DNA from: Sinohyriopsis cumingii
Taxonomy: Eukaryota; Mollusca; Bivalvia; Unionida; Unionidae
Reading direction: 5' to 3'
Length of the DNA stretch: 64,000 bases
NCBI GenBank assembly: GCA_028554795.2
Contig: JAPYKE020000271.1
Coordinates: 1 to 64,000, forward strand
A program made the translations under genes and the position numbers. The notes beneath the pieces are model-generated. The model was not told the origin of the DNA. It did not search any database and saw only the letters and a list, made by a program, of their open reading frames with translations. Shown piece after piece: positions 8,717 to 21,792 of the stretch (position 1 is its first letter; the number at the start of each line of letters is the position of its first letter).

Positions 8717-11700
8717 GCATTACCTATACCTCAATCACTTCATGAAGTAACATCGTAATGATTTAAATTTACTGCTACTTTGCACCTAACCAATAATAAA
8801 TAAACTAAAGAACTAACAATATCTCGAACACTAAAAATGGTACCTGACAATCAAGTACAACCAATACAATTGGAAACTGCAACAACCTCGACATCCATGG
8901 GGACACGGATTATACCACTCACATGCCCTCGTTTCAGCCATTAAAAATAAGGCAAAATAATCCTTGCACAACCTCAAACTAATAGAAAAGACACCTTAAA
9001 GTACAACAAAACAGGGAAGATTAATATGCTATGCAATGTGAAATAGGATTCATCAGTAATGATAGCTAAAATGATACCAATACAAACTAATTACACAATT
9101 AATTTAATATCAGCATATTCTGATGCTGATTTAACAAGCATATTAGTACAGGTCTGTACTGTGGAGACAAAATTAATCGTTGTCAACATTTTCATGGGGT
9201 ATGATAGTAAGCACAAGATGGTATTGCTTCACAGCAACCTAAACCTAACCTTAACCCTGACTGAAAAACCAGAAACGTTGGAGAATAAGTTATCGGAAAC
9301 AGCACTGTTGGCCACATGGTACATTTTGATGTTGATTGGACACACCATTTAACACTACTCTGTACTGGGATGTCAGCATTTAAGTTGCTTCGGGCACTTC
9401 ATCAGGTATGATCGTTATTATTATATAGATTCACTACGTCAGAGCACCCGAACCCTAATATAACTTTTAAAATGTCAAGGTAACAATCTTATTAACGGCA
9501 ATTGTAACCCTAAACCAAGGTCAATTAAGGAATATACAGTAGCATTCGTTCTGATGAACATAACTGTTGGTCACATGATACATTCTAACGCTGATTAGCC
9601 TGGACTCTTGCTGTACACGAACTTTCAACAGGAAGAAAACTACTGTAAACTATAGCTAGACAAACTAAGGTGTGAGAAAGGAAATACACGTGTTGATTAC
9701 GGAATATTACAGACCAGGTGGCACTTAGTGAGAAGTGTCAACAGAAGATCTTTCCATCCAGGGTATATATATATAAACTCACTTTCACAAATCTGCATAT
9801 ATATTGTACAGATTTCTTAATCTTGTAAATTACAAGTGTGCATTATATTCGGTGCATATTTGAAATGTTTACTTGAATTTGTAGATCCATTACGTGGTAA
9901 AGAAACAAGATAAAGCAACCAAAATCCTGCAAATTTGAAGACTGAGGTTGGTAAGTTCAGTTAATTTATCAAAGGTGTAATATTGTTTGCCAGTGGTTTC
10001 TTTTCTAGAGACTTGATGTACTGATGAATGTATGTGGACAGAATGGCAGAAGTGCACATTATTATGCAGAAACCATCCAATAAATCAAACGGATCAAACT
10101 AAAGAACCGCATCGAAGTGTATTCCTGGCAGACGAGTCAACTTGTGCAAATCAAGATCTTAAACCAAACTCAATGTGCCAACACCAATCTACAAATAATC
10201 ACCTGACATATATACTTCATGATGTGGGTAACTGACAACCGATTAATCTTTAATTTAATTGATACATTCCCATTATAGGAAAACAAAACAACTTTTAACA
10301 GTCTGCAGTCACATCCCAGGGAAAGAGTTGGAAACATCGTACATCCAGTACAATATTTACGCAGACACAAAGCAACTTAAATTTATGATACAACATGAAC
10401 GGTAACTTACATCTTCCTGAAGGTAAGTATGGTAAATAGAAAAGGAAATTCTAGGAGCATGCTTCACAAGCTAGGAGAAATCTTGGACACCTTGTACAAC
10501 TCAACGAAATAGGAAGATACATCATCTCTAACCCCAAGAAAACCTGATAGGTCTTTACTTCTAGCCCTAGAGGAGGAGATCCTGTACAAACATGACACAA
10601 CTTTTCACGGAAATAAGCACGAGTGTTAGAATATTATGGGAAATCTGCAGCATACTCTCATCCAATGCAAGAGAAATACATCAACAGTTCTCGTAAAACG
10701 GACTGATGTCTCAATGGTAAAGTGTGGCGGTGATTTGAGAAAGATTAGGACTAGTCTGTACTAAGAGGACATCCTTCAATCTGCGTTAGCCGCCTTATGA
10801 GGAAAGATCGTTTTCATAAGTTATATTTACTAATTCATTGCTCCCTACAATTAACACTAATCCTAACCAAAACTCGAATCCTAATCATACCCATTTAACC
10901 ATAATGATACAAGAGCAATGCAGTAGACCTCAGCATATATTTAATCTCGAAACCAAAAATGTTGGGCACATATTCCATTTCTGATACTAATTTGACCAAT
11001 GCTTTAATCACTTAATCAGACAAGATGCTTATCATTTATATTTACAATTTTACAGCACCCTAACCGCAAAACAACCTTTAATCTTAAAGGTAACTCAAAG
11101 CCTGGACCCGGATAACACAAGACAAATAAAGTAGCATTGCCACAAATACACAGAAATGATCGCCACATGCTGCATTCTGACGCTCATTTCACAAACATAT
11201 TTGCACAAGTCTGTATTGTCAAGACAACATTTAATCGGCCTCAACAATTTCATGCGACAAGGCGGATAGCATTTAAAGTTATTGCTTCATACCAACCTAG
11301 CCAATAACAAAACTATAATTCTAACCCTAACCCTTAACACGCATAATGCAAGAGAAATTCAGCCAAAATATTCCTCGTAGACAGAACCGTTCGACACATG
11401 GTACATTCTGATGTTTTGATTCACTTATTAGCACTTCTCTGTACTGTGAGAACAGCATTTAAGTTGTCTCACTCACTTTATTGTCAATATTTGCATTTAC
11501 TGATTCATTGCATTCTAACCCTAAAACCTCTACACTTTTCCTAATTCTGATTTGAAACGAATACAACTACAGCAGCAGCATCTGATACCATAAACAATGA
11601 TCGCCACATAGTACATTCTGATGCTGATTTGACAAACGTATTAGCACAAGCCTGTACTGTGAGGACATCATTTAATGTGCGTCAGCCATTTGATGGAGGA

Positions 11701-13075
11701 AAAAAATGTAACATTTAATGTTATTGCTTCATCGCACCCTAACCAAAACGACAATCGAAACCCTAACCCTTCATCCGGATGAGAGAAGAGCAATACAGCA
11801 GAATTCAGCATTTTATTTCTCATATACAAAACTGTTGGCCACATGGTACATTCTGATGCTATTTCGACAAAGTTATTAGCACTAGCCTGTACTATGGGAA
11901 CCGCATTTAATTTACGTCAATCACTTCATGAGGCAAGAGGCTTATTATTTATGCTTATTGTTTCATTGTACTCTAACCCTAACCTAACTGCTAACCTTAA
12001 CGCAAACTCTAACCCTAGAACCGGATGAGACGAGACATGTTGCGTTCTTTCCCCCGCATAAACAGAACTGCTTGCCACATGGTACATATATTGATGCTGA
12101 TTTATCAAACATTAATACAAGTATGTACTGTTGGGACAGCATTAGTCGGCGTCAAATATTTGATGCGGTAAGACAATAAACATTGAAAGTACTTTCTGCA
12201 TCGCAGCCTAACCCCAACTCTAAGCCTTAATCTGAATGAAAGAAGAGAAACGTAGCAGAATTATTTATTGCAAAACAAAACTGTTGGCCACATGGTACAT
12301 TCTGCTGCTGATGTGACACCTATTAGCACTAGTCTGTACTGTGAGGACAGCATTTAAGTTGCGTCAAGCACTTCATCAGTTAAGCTCGTTATTAGTTATA
12401 TCAACTGCTTCAGTGTACCCTAACCCAAACATAACTCCTAACCCTTAGAAATAACACTACCCCTGACGGCAATTCTAACCTTAAAGCCAGATCACATAGA
12501 ACAAATAAAGCAGCATTTATTTACGGTTATAAATGTTAACCACATGGTACATGCTGCTGCTGAGATGACAAACTTGTCAGAACTAGTATGTACTGTGAGG
12601 ACTGCCTTAAATAAGTGTCAATGACATCACGAGGTAAGATCCTTATCATCATTTACATTTACTGTTTCATTGCAGCCTAACCCTAACCCAATCCCTGACA
12701 CGAACCATAACGCTAACCGTAAACTCGGATGACACGAGAAAACTACAGCAGCATTTGCTCCTATAAAGAGAAATGTTCGCTACATGGTACATTCTGATGC
12801 TGATTTGACGAACATATTAGCACAAGTCTGTACCGTGAGGACAACATTTTATTTACGCCAATCGGTTCATGAGGTAAGATTGTTAGCATTTAAAGTTCTT
12901 TCTTCCGCGCAACCTAACCCTAACCATAACTCGGATTCGAACTCTAACGCTTAATCGTGATAACAGAAGAGGAAATACAGCAGACTTATTTCTCGTAAAC
13001 TGAACTGTTGGCCACATGGTACACTCTAATGCTGCTTTGACACACTTAATAACACTAGTCTGCATTGTGAGGACA
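8717..13075 (+). repeat. Macrosatellite unit 3 (4359 bp, one-base insertion)
   Basis: Type A unit with an extra G (CCTGGCAGAC instead of CCTGCAGAC) at 10127-10128, shared only with unit 5. It also carries TTATCGG where its neighbours 1, 2, 4, 5 have TTCTCGG. That allele is otherwise seen only in units 9-15, so this copy has probably exchanged sequence with a more distant one. Confidence 0.97.
9602..10709 (+). other. Core spacer of unit 3
   Basis: One base longer than the unit 1 core because of the extra G at 10127-10128. That insertion opens a 67-codon frame (10032-10235) absent in most units, which I read as chance. Confidence 0.8.
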
Positions 13076-16000
13076 GCATTACCTATACCTCAATCACTTC
13101 ATGAAGTAACATCGTAATGATTTAAATTTACTGCTACTTTGCACCTAACCAATAATAAATAAACTAAAGAACTAACAATATCTCGAACACTAAAAATGGT
13201 ACCTGACAATCAAGTACAACCAATACAATTGGAAACTGCAACAACCTCGACATCCATGGGGACACGGATTATACCACTCACATGCCCTCGTTTCAGCCAT
13301 TAAAAATAAGGCAAAATAATCCTTGCACAACCTCAAACTAATAGAAAAGACACCTTAAAGTACAACAAAACAGGGAAGATTAATATGCTATGCAATGTGA
13401 AATAGGATTCATCAGTAATGATAGCTAAAATGATACCAATACAAACTAATTACACAATTAATTTAATATCAGCATATTCTGATGCTGATTTAACAAGCAT
13501 ATTAGTACAGGTCTGTACTGTGGAGACAAAATTAATCGTTGTCAACATTTTCATGGGGTATGATAGTAAGCACAAGATGGTATTGCTTCACAGCAACCTA
13601 AACCTAACCTTAACCCTGACTGAAAAACCAGAAACGTTGGAGAATAAGTTCTCGGAAACAGCACTGTTGGCCACATGGTACATTTTGATGTTGATTGGAC
13701 ACACCATTTAACACTACTCTGTACTGGGATGTCAGCATTTAAGTTGCTTCGGGCACTTCATCAGGTATGATCGTTATTATTATATAGATTCACTACGTCA
13801 GAGCACCCGAACCCTAATATAACTTTTAAAATGTCAAGGTAACAATCTTATTAACGGCAATTGTAACCCTAAACCAAGGTCAATTAAGGAATATACAGTA
13901 GCATTCGTTCTGATGAACATAACTGTTGGTCACATGATACATTCTAACGCTGATTAGCCTGGACTCTTGCTGTACACGAACTTTCAACAGGAAGAAAACT
14001 ACTGTAAACTATAGCTAGACAAACTAAGGTGTGAGAAAGGAAATACACGTGTTGATTACGGAATATTACAGACCAGGTGGCACTTAGTGAGAAGTGTCAA
14101 CAGAAGATCTTTCCATCCAGGGTATATATATATAAACTCACTTTCACAAATCTGCATATATATTGTACAGATTTCTTAATCTTGTAAATTACAAGTGTGC
14201 ATTATATTCGGTGCATATTTGAAATGTTTACTTGAATTTGTAGATCCATTACGTGGTAAAGAAACAAGATAAAGCAACCAAAATCCTGCAAATTTGAAGA
14301 CTGAGGTTGGTAAGTTCAGTTAATTTATCAAAGGTGTAATATTGTTTGCCAGTGGTTTCTTTTCTAGAGACTTGATGTACTGATGAATGTATGTGGACAG
14401 AATGGCAGAAGTGCACATTATTATGCAGAAACCATCCAATAAATCAAACGGATCAAACTAAAGAACCGCATCGAAGTGTATTCCTGCAGACGAGTCAACT
14501 TGTGCAAATCAAGATCTTAAACCAAACTCAATGTGCCAACACCAATCTACAAATAATCACCTGACATATATACTTCATGATGTGGGTAACTGACAACCGA
14601 TTAATCTTTAATTTAATTGATACATTCCCATTATAGGAAAACAAAACAACTTTTAACAGTCTGCAGTCACATCCCAGGGAAAGAGTTGGAAACATCGTAC
14701 ATCCAGTACAATATTTACGCAGACACAAAGCAACTTAAATTTATGATACAACATGAACGGTAACTTACATCTTCCTGAAGGTAAGTATGGTAAATAGAAA
14801 AGGAAATTCTAGGAGCATGCTTCACAAGCTAGGAGAAATCTTGGACACCTTGTACAACTCAACGAAATAGGAAGATACATCATCTCTAACCCCAAGAAAA
14901 CCTGATAGGTCTTTACTTCTAGCCCTAGAGGAGGAGATCCTGTACAAACATGACACAACTTTTCACGGAAATAAGCACGAGTGTTAGAATATTATGGGAA
15001 ATCTGCAGCATACTCTCATCCAATGCAAGAGAAATGCATCAACAGTTCTCGTAAAACGGACTGATGTCTCAATGGTAAAGTGTGGCGGTGATTTGAGAAA
15101 GATTAGGACTAGTCTGTACTAAGAGGACATCCTTCAATCTGCGTTAGCCGCCTTATGAGGAAAGATCGTTTTCATAAGTTATATTTACTAATTCATTGCT
15201 CCCTACAATTAACACTAATCCTAACCAAAACTCGAATCCTAATCATACCCATTTAACCATAATGATACAAGAGCAATGCAGTAGACCTCAGCATATATTT
15301 AATCTCGAAACCAAAAATGTTGGGCACATATTCCATTTCTGATACTAATTTGACCAATGCTTTAATCACTTAATCAGACAAGATGCTTATCATTTATATT
15401 TACAATTTTACAGCACCCTAACCGCAAAACAACCTTTAATCTTAAAGGTAACTCAAAGCCTGGACCCGGATAACACAAGACAAATAAAGTAGCATTGCCA
15501 CAAATACACAGAAATGATCGCCACATGCTGCATTCTGACGCTCATTTCACAAACATATTTGCACAAGTCTGTATTGTCAAGACAACATTTAATCGGCCTC
15601 AACAATTTCATGCGACAAGGCGGATAGCATTTAAAGTTATTGCTTCATACCAACCTAGCCAATAACAAAACTATAATTCTAACCCTAACCCTTAACACGC
15701 ATAATGCAAGAGAAATTCAGCCAAAATATTCCTCGTAGACAGAACCGTTCGACACATGGTACATTCTGATGTTTTGATTCACTTATTAGCACTTCTCTGT
15801 ACTGTGAGAACAGCATTTAAGTTGTCTCACTCACTTTATTGTCAATATTTGCATTTACTGATTCATTGCATTCTAACCCTAAAACCTCTACACTTTTCCT
15901 AATTCTGATTTGAAACGAATACAACTACAGCAGCAGCATCTGATACCATAAACAATGATCGCCACATAGTACATTCTGATGCTGATTTGACAAACGTATT

Positions 16001-17433
16001 AGCACAAGCCTGTACTGTGAGGACATCATTTAATGTGCGTCAGCCATTTGATGGAGGAAAAAAATGTAACATTTAATGTTATTGCTTCATCGCACCCTAA
16101 CCAAAACGACAATCGAAACCCTAACCCTTCATCCGGATGAGAGAAGAGCAATACAGCAGAATTCAGCATTTTATTTCTCATATACAAAACTGTTGGCCAC
16201 ATGGTACATTCTGATGCTATTTCGACAAAGTTATTAGCACTAGCCTGTACTATGGGAACCGCATTTAATTTACGTCAATCACTTCATGAGGCAAGAGGCT
16301 TATTATTTATGCTTATTGTTTCATTGTACTCTAACCCTAACCTAACTGCTAACCTTAACGCAAACTCTAACCCTAGAACCGGATGAGACGAGACATGTTG
16401 CGTTCTTTCCCCCGCATAAACAGAACTGCTTGCCACATGGTACATATATTGATGCTGATTTATCAAACATTAATACAAGTATGTACTGTTGGGACAGCAT
16501 TAGTCGGCGTCAAATATTTGATGCGGTAAGACAATAAACATTGAAAGTACTTTCTGCATCGCAGCCTAACCCCAACTCTAAGCCTTAATCTGAATGAAAG
16601 AAGAGAAACGTAGCAGAATTATTTATTGCAAAACAAAACTGTTGGCCACATGGTACATTCTGCTGCTGATGTGACACCTATTAGCACTAGTCTGTACTGT
16701 GAGGACAGCATTTAAGTTGCGTCAAGCACTTCATCAGTTAAGCTCGTTATTAGTTATATCAACTGCTTCAGTGTACCCTAACCCAAACATAACTCCTAAC
16801 CCTTAGAAATAACACTACCCCTGACGGCAATTCTAACCTTAAAGCCAGATCACATAGAACAAATAAAGCAGCATTTATTTACGGTTATAAATGTTAACCA
16901 CATGGTACATGCTGCTGCTGAGATGACAAACTTGTCAGAACTAGTATGTACTGTGAGGACTGCCTTAAATAAGTGTCAATGACATCACGAGGTAAGATCC
17001 TTATCATCATTTACATTTACTGTTTCATTGCAGCCTAACCCTAACCCAATCCCTGACACGAACCATAACGCTAACCGTAAACTCGGATGACACGAGAAAA
17101 CTACAGCAGCATTTGCTCCTATAAAGAGAAATGTTCGCTACATGGTACATTCTGATGCTGATTTGACGAACATATTAGCACAAGTCTGTACCGTGAGGAC
17201 AACATTTTATTTACGCCAATCGGTTCATGAGGTAAGATTGTTAGCATTTAAAGTTCTTTCTTCCGCGCAACCTAACCCTAACCATAACTCGGATTCGAAC
17301 TCTAACGCTTAATCGTGATAACAGAAGAGGAAATACAGCAGACTTATTTCTCGTAAACTGAACTGTTGGCCACATGGTACACTCTAATGCTGCTTTGACA
17401 CACTTAATAACACTAGTCTGCATTGTGAGGACA
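13076..17433 (+). repeat. Macrosatellite unit 4 (4358 bp, type A)
   Basis: Type A at the diagnostic sites. It lacks the G insertion of units 3 and 5 although it lies between them. A private change is GAAATGCATC at about 15031-15040, where all others have GAAATACATC. Confidence 0.97.
13961..15067 (+). other. Core spacer of unit 4
   Basis: Same as the unit 1 core apart from GAAATGCATC near its right end. No gene seen. Confidence 0.8.
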
Positions 17434-20400
17434 GCATTACCTATACCTCAATCACTTCATGAAGTAACATCGTAATGATTTAAATTTACTGCTACTTTGC
17501 ACCTAACCAATAATAAATAAACTAAAGAACTAACAATATCTCGAACACTAAAAATGGTACCTGACAATCAAGTACAACCAATACAATTGGAAACTGCAAC
17601 AACCTCGACATCCATGGGGACACGGATTATACCACTCACATGCCCTCGTTTCAGCCATTAAAAATAAGGCAAAATAATCCTTGCACAACCTCAAACTAAT
17701 AGAAAAGACACCTTAAAGTACAACAAAACAGGGAAGATTAATATGCTATGCAATGTGAAATAGGATTCATCAGTAATGATAGCTAAAATGATACCAATAC
17801 AAACTAATTACACAATTAATTTAATATCAGCATATTCTGATGCTGATTTAACAAGCATATTAGTACAGGTCTGTACTGTGGAGACAAAATTAATCGTTGT
17901 CAACATTTTCATGGGGTATGATAGTAAGCACAAGATGGTATTGCTTCACAGCAACCTAAACCTAACCTTAACCCTGACTGAAAAACCAGAAACGTTGGAG
18001 AATAAGTTCTCGGAAACAGCACTGTTGGCCACATGGTACATTTTGATGTTGATTGGACACACCATTTAACACTACTCTGTACTGGGATGTCAGCATTTAA
18101 GTTGCTTCGGGCACTTCATCAGGTATGATCGTTATTATTATATAGATTCACTACGTCAGAGCACCCGAACCCTAATATAACTTTTAAAATGTCAAGGTAA
18201 CAATCTTATTAACGGCAATTGTAACCCTAAACCAAGGTCAATTAAGGAATATACAGTAGCATTCGTTCTGATGAACATAACTGTTGGTCACATGATACAT
18301 TCTAACGCTGATTAGCCTGGACTCTTGCTGTACACGAACTTTCAACAGGAAGAAAACTACTGTAAACTATAGCTAGACAAACTAAGGTGTGAGAAAGGAA
18401 ATACACGTGTTGATTACGGAATATTACAGACCAGGTGGCACTTAGTGAGAAGTGTCAACAGAAGATCTTTCCATCCAGGGTATATATATATAAACTCACT
18501 TTCACAAATCTGCATATATATTGTACAGATTTCTTAATCTTGTAAATTACAAGTGTGCATTATATTCGGTGCATATTTGAAATGTTTACTTGAATTTGTA
18601 GATCCATTACGTGGTAAAGAAACAAGATAAAGCAACCAAAATCCTGCAAATTTGAAGACTGAGGTTGGTAAGTTCAGTTAATTTATCAAAGGTGTAATAT
18701 TGTTTGCCAGTGGTTTCTTTTCTAGAGACTTGATGTACTGATGAATGTATGTGGACAGAATGGCAGAAGTGCACATTATTATGCAGAAACCATCCAATAA
18801 ATCAAACGGATCAAACTAAAGAACCGCATCGAAGTGTATTCCTGGCAGACGAGTCAACTTGTGCAAATCAAGATCTTAAACCAAACTCAATGTGCCAACA
18901 CCAATCTACAAATAATCACCTGACATATATACTTCATGATGTGGGTAACTGACAACCGATTAATCTTTAATTTAATTGATACATTCCCATTATAGGAAAA
19001 CAAAACAACTTTTAACAGTCTGCAGTCACATCCCAGGGAAAGAGTTGGAAACATCGTACATCCAGTACAATATTTACGCAGACACAAAGCAACTTAAATT
19101 TATGATACAACATGAACGGTAACTTACATCTTCCTGAAGGTAAGTATGGTAAATAGAAAAGGAAATTCTAGGAGCATGCTTCACAAGCTAGGAGAAATCT
19201 TGGACACCTTGTACAACTCAACGAAATAGGAAGATACATCATCTCTAACCCCAAGAAAACCTGATAGGTCTTTACTTCTAGCCCTAGAGGAGGAGATCCT
19301 GTACAAACATGACACAACTTTTCACGGAAATAAGCACGAGTGTTAGAATATTATGGGAAATCTGCAGCATACTCTCATCCAATGCAAGAGAAATACATCA
19401 ACAGTTCTCGTAAAACGGACTGATGTCTCAATGGTAAAGTGTGGCGGTGATTTGAGAAAGATTAGGACTAGTCTGTACTAAGAGGACATCCTTCAATCTG
19501 CGTTAGCCGCCTTATGAGGAAAGATCGTTTTCATAAGTTATATTTACTAATTCATTGCTCCCTACAATTAACACTAATCCTAACCAAAACTCGAATCCTA
19601 ATCATACCCATTTAACCATAATGATACAAGAGCAATGCAGTAGACCTCAGCATATATTTAATCTCGAAACCAAAAATGTTGGGCACATATTCCATTTCTG
19701 ATACTAATTTGACCAATGCTTTAATCACTTAATCAGACAAGATGCTTATCATTTATATTTACAATTTTACAGCACCCTAACCGCAAAACAACCTTTAATC
19801 TTAAAGGTAACTCAAAGCCTGGACCCGGATAACACAAGACAAATAAAGTAGCATTGCCACAAATACACAGAAATGATCGCCACATGCTGCATTCTGACGC
19901 TCATTTCACAAACATATTTGCACAAGTCTGTATTGTCAAGACAACATTTAATCGGCCTCAACAATTTCATGCGACAAGGCGGATAGCATTTAAAGTTATT
20001 GCTTCATACCAACCTAGCCAATAACAAAACTATAATTCTAACCCTAACCCTTAACACGCATAATGCAAGAGAAATTCAGCCAAAATATTCCTCGTAGACA
20101 GAACCGTTCGACACATGGTACATTCTGATGTTTTGATTCACTTATTAGCACTTCTCTGTACTGTGAGAACAGCATTTAAGTTGTCTCACTCACTTTATTG
20201 TCAATATTTGCATTTACTGATTCATTGCATTCTAACCCTAAAACCTCTACACTTTTCCTAATTCTGATTTGAAACGAATACAACTACAGCAGCAGCATCT
20301 GATACCATAAACAATGATCGCCACATAGTACATTCTGATGCTGATTTGACAAACGTATTAGCACAAGCCTGTACTGTGAGGACATCATTTAATGTGCGTC

Positions 20401-21792
20401 AGCCATTTGATGGAGGAAAAAAATGTAACATTTAATGTTATTGCTTCATCGCACCCTAACCAAAACGACAATCGAAACCCTAACCCTTCATCCGGATGAG
20501 AGAAGAGCAATACAGCAGAATTCAGCATTTTATTTCTCATATACAAAACTGTTGGCCACATGGTACATTCTGATGCTATTTCGACAAAGTTATTAGCACT
20601 AGCCTGTACTATGGGAACCGCATTTAATTTACGTCAATCACTTCATGAGGCAAGAGGCTTATTATTTATGCTTATTGTTTCATTGTACTCTAACCCTAAC
20701 CTAACTGCTAACCTTAACGCAAACTCTAACCCTAGAACCGGATGAGACGAGACATGTTGCGTTCTTTCCCCCGCATAAACAGAACTGCTTGCCACATGGT
20801 ACATATATTGATGCTGATTTATCAAACATTAATACAAGTATGTACTGTTGGGACAGCATTAGTCGGCGTCAAATATTTGATGCGGTAAGACAATAAACAT
20901 TGAAAGTACTTTCTGCATCGCAGCCTAACCCCAACTCTAAGCCTTAATCTGAATGAAAGAAGAGAAACGTAGCAGAATTATTTATTGCAAAACAAAACTG
21001 TTGGCCACATGGTACATTCTGCTGCTGATGTGACACCTATTAGCACTAGTCTGTACTGTGAGGACAGCATTTAAGTTGCGTCAAGCACTTCATCAGTTAA
21101 GCTCGTTATTAGTTATATCAACTGCTTCAGTGTACCCTAACCCAAACATAACTCCTAACCCTTAGAAATAACACTACCCCTGACGGCAATTCTAACCTTA
21201 AAGCCAGATCACATAGAACAAATAAAGCAGCATTTATTTACGGTTATAAATGTTAACCACATGGTACATGCTGCTGCTGAGATGACAAACTTGTCAGAAC
21301 TAGTATGTACTGTGAGGACTGCCTTAAATAAGTGTCAATGACATCACGAGGTAAGATCCTTATCATCATTTACATTTACTGTTTCATTGCAGCCTAACCC
21401 TAACCCAATCCCTGACACGAACCATAACGCTAACCGTAAACTCGGATGACACGAGAAAACTACAGCAGCATTTGCTCCTATAAAGAGAAATGTTCGCTAC
21501 ATGGTACATTCTGATGCTGATTTGACGAACATATTAGCACAAGTCTGTACCGTGAGGACAACATTTTATTTACGCCAATCGGTTCATGAGGTAAGATTGT
21601 TAGCATTTAAAGTTCTTTCTTCCGCGCAACCTAACCCTAACCATAACTCGGATTCGAACTCTAACGCTTAATCGTGATAACAGAAGAGGAAATACAGCAG
21701 ACTTATTTCTCGTAAACTGAACTGTTGGCCACATGGTACACTCTAATGCTGCTTTGACACACTTAATAACACTAGTCTGCATTGTGAGGACA
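17434..21792 (+). repeat. Macrosatellite unit 5 (4359 bp, one-base insertion)
   Basis: Type A unit carrying the same extra G as unit 3 (CCTGGCAGAC, GG at 18844-18845), but with the TTCTCGG allele unlike unit 3. The two markers are therefore not inherited as one block. Confidence 0.97.
18319..19426 (+). other. Core spacer of unit 5
   Basis: Carries the same one-G insertion as unit 3 (18844-18845), giving the same chance 67-codon frame at 18749-18952. Confidence 0.8.
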
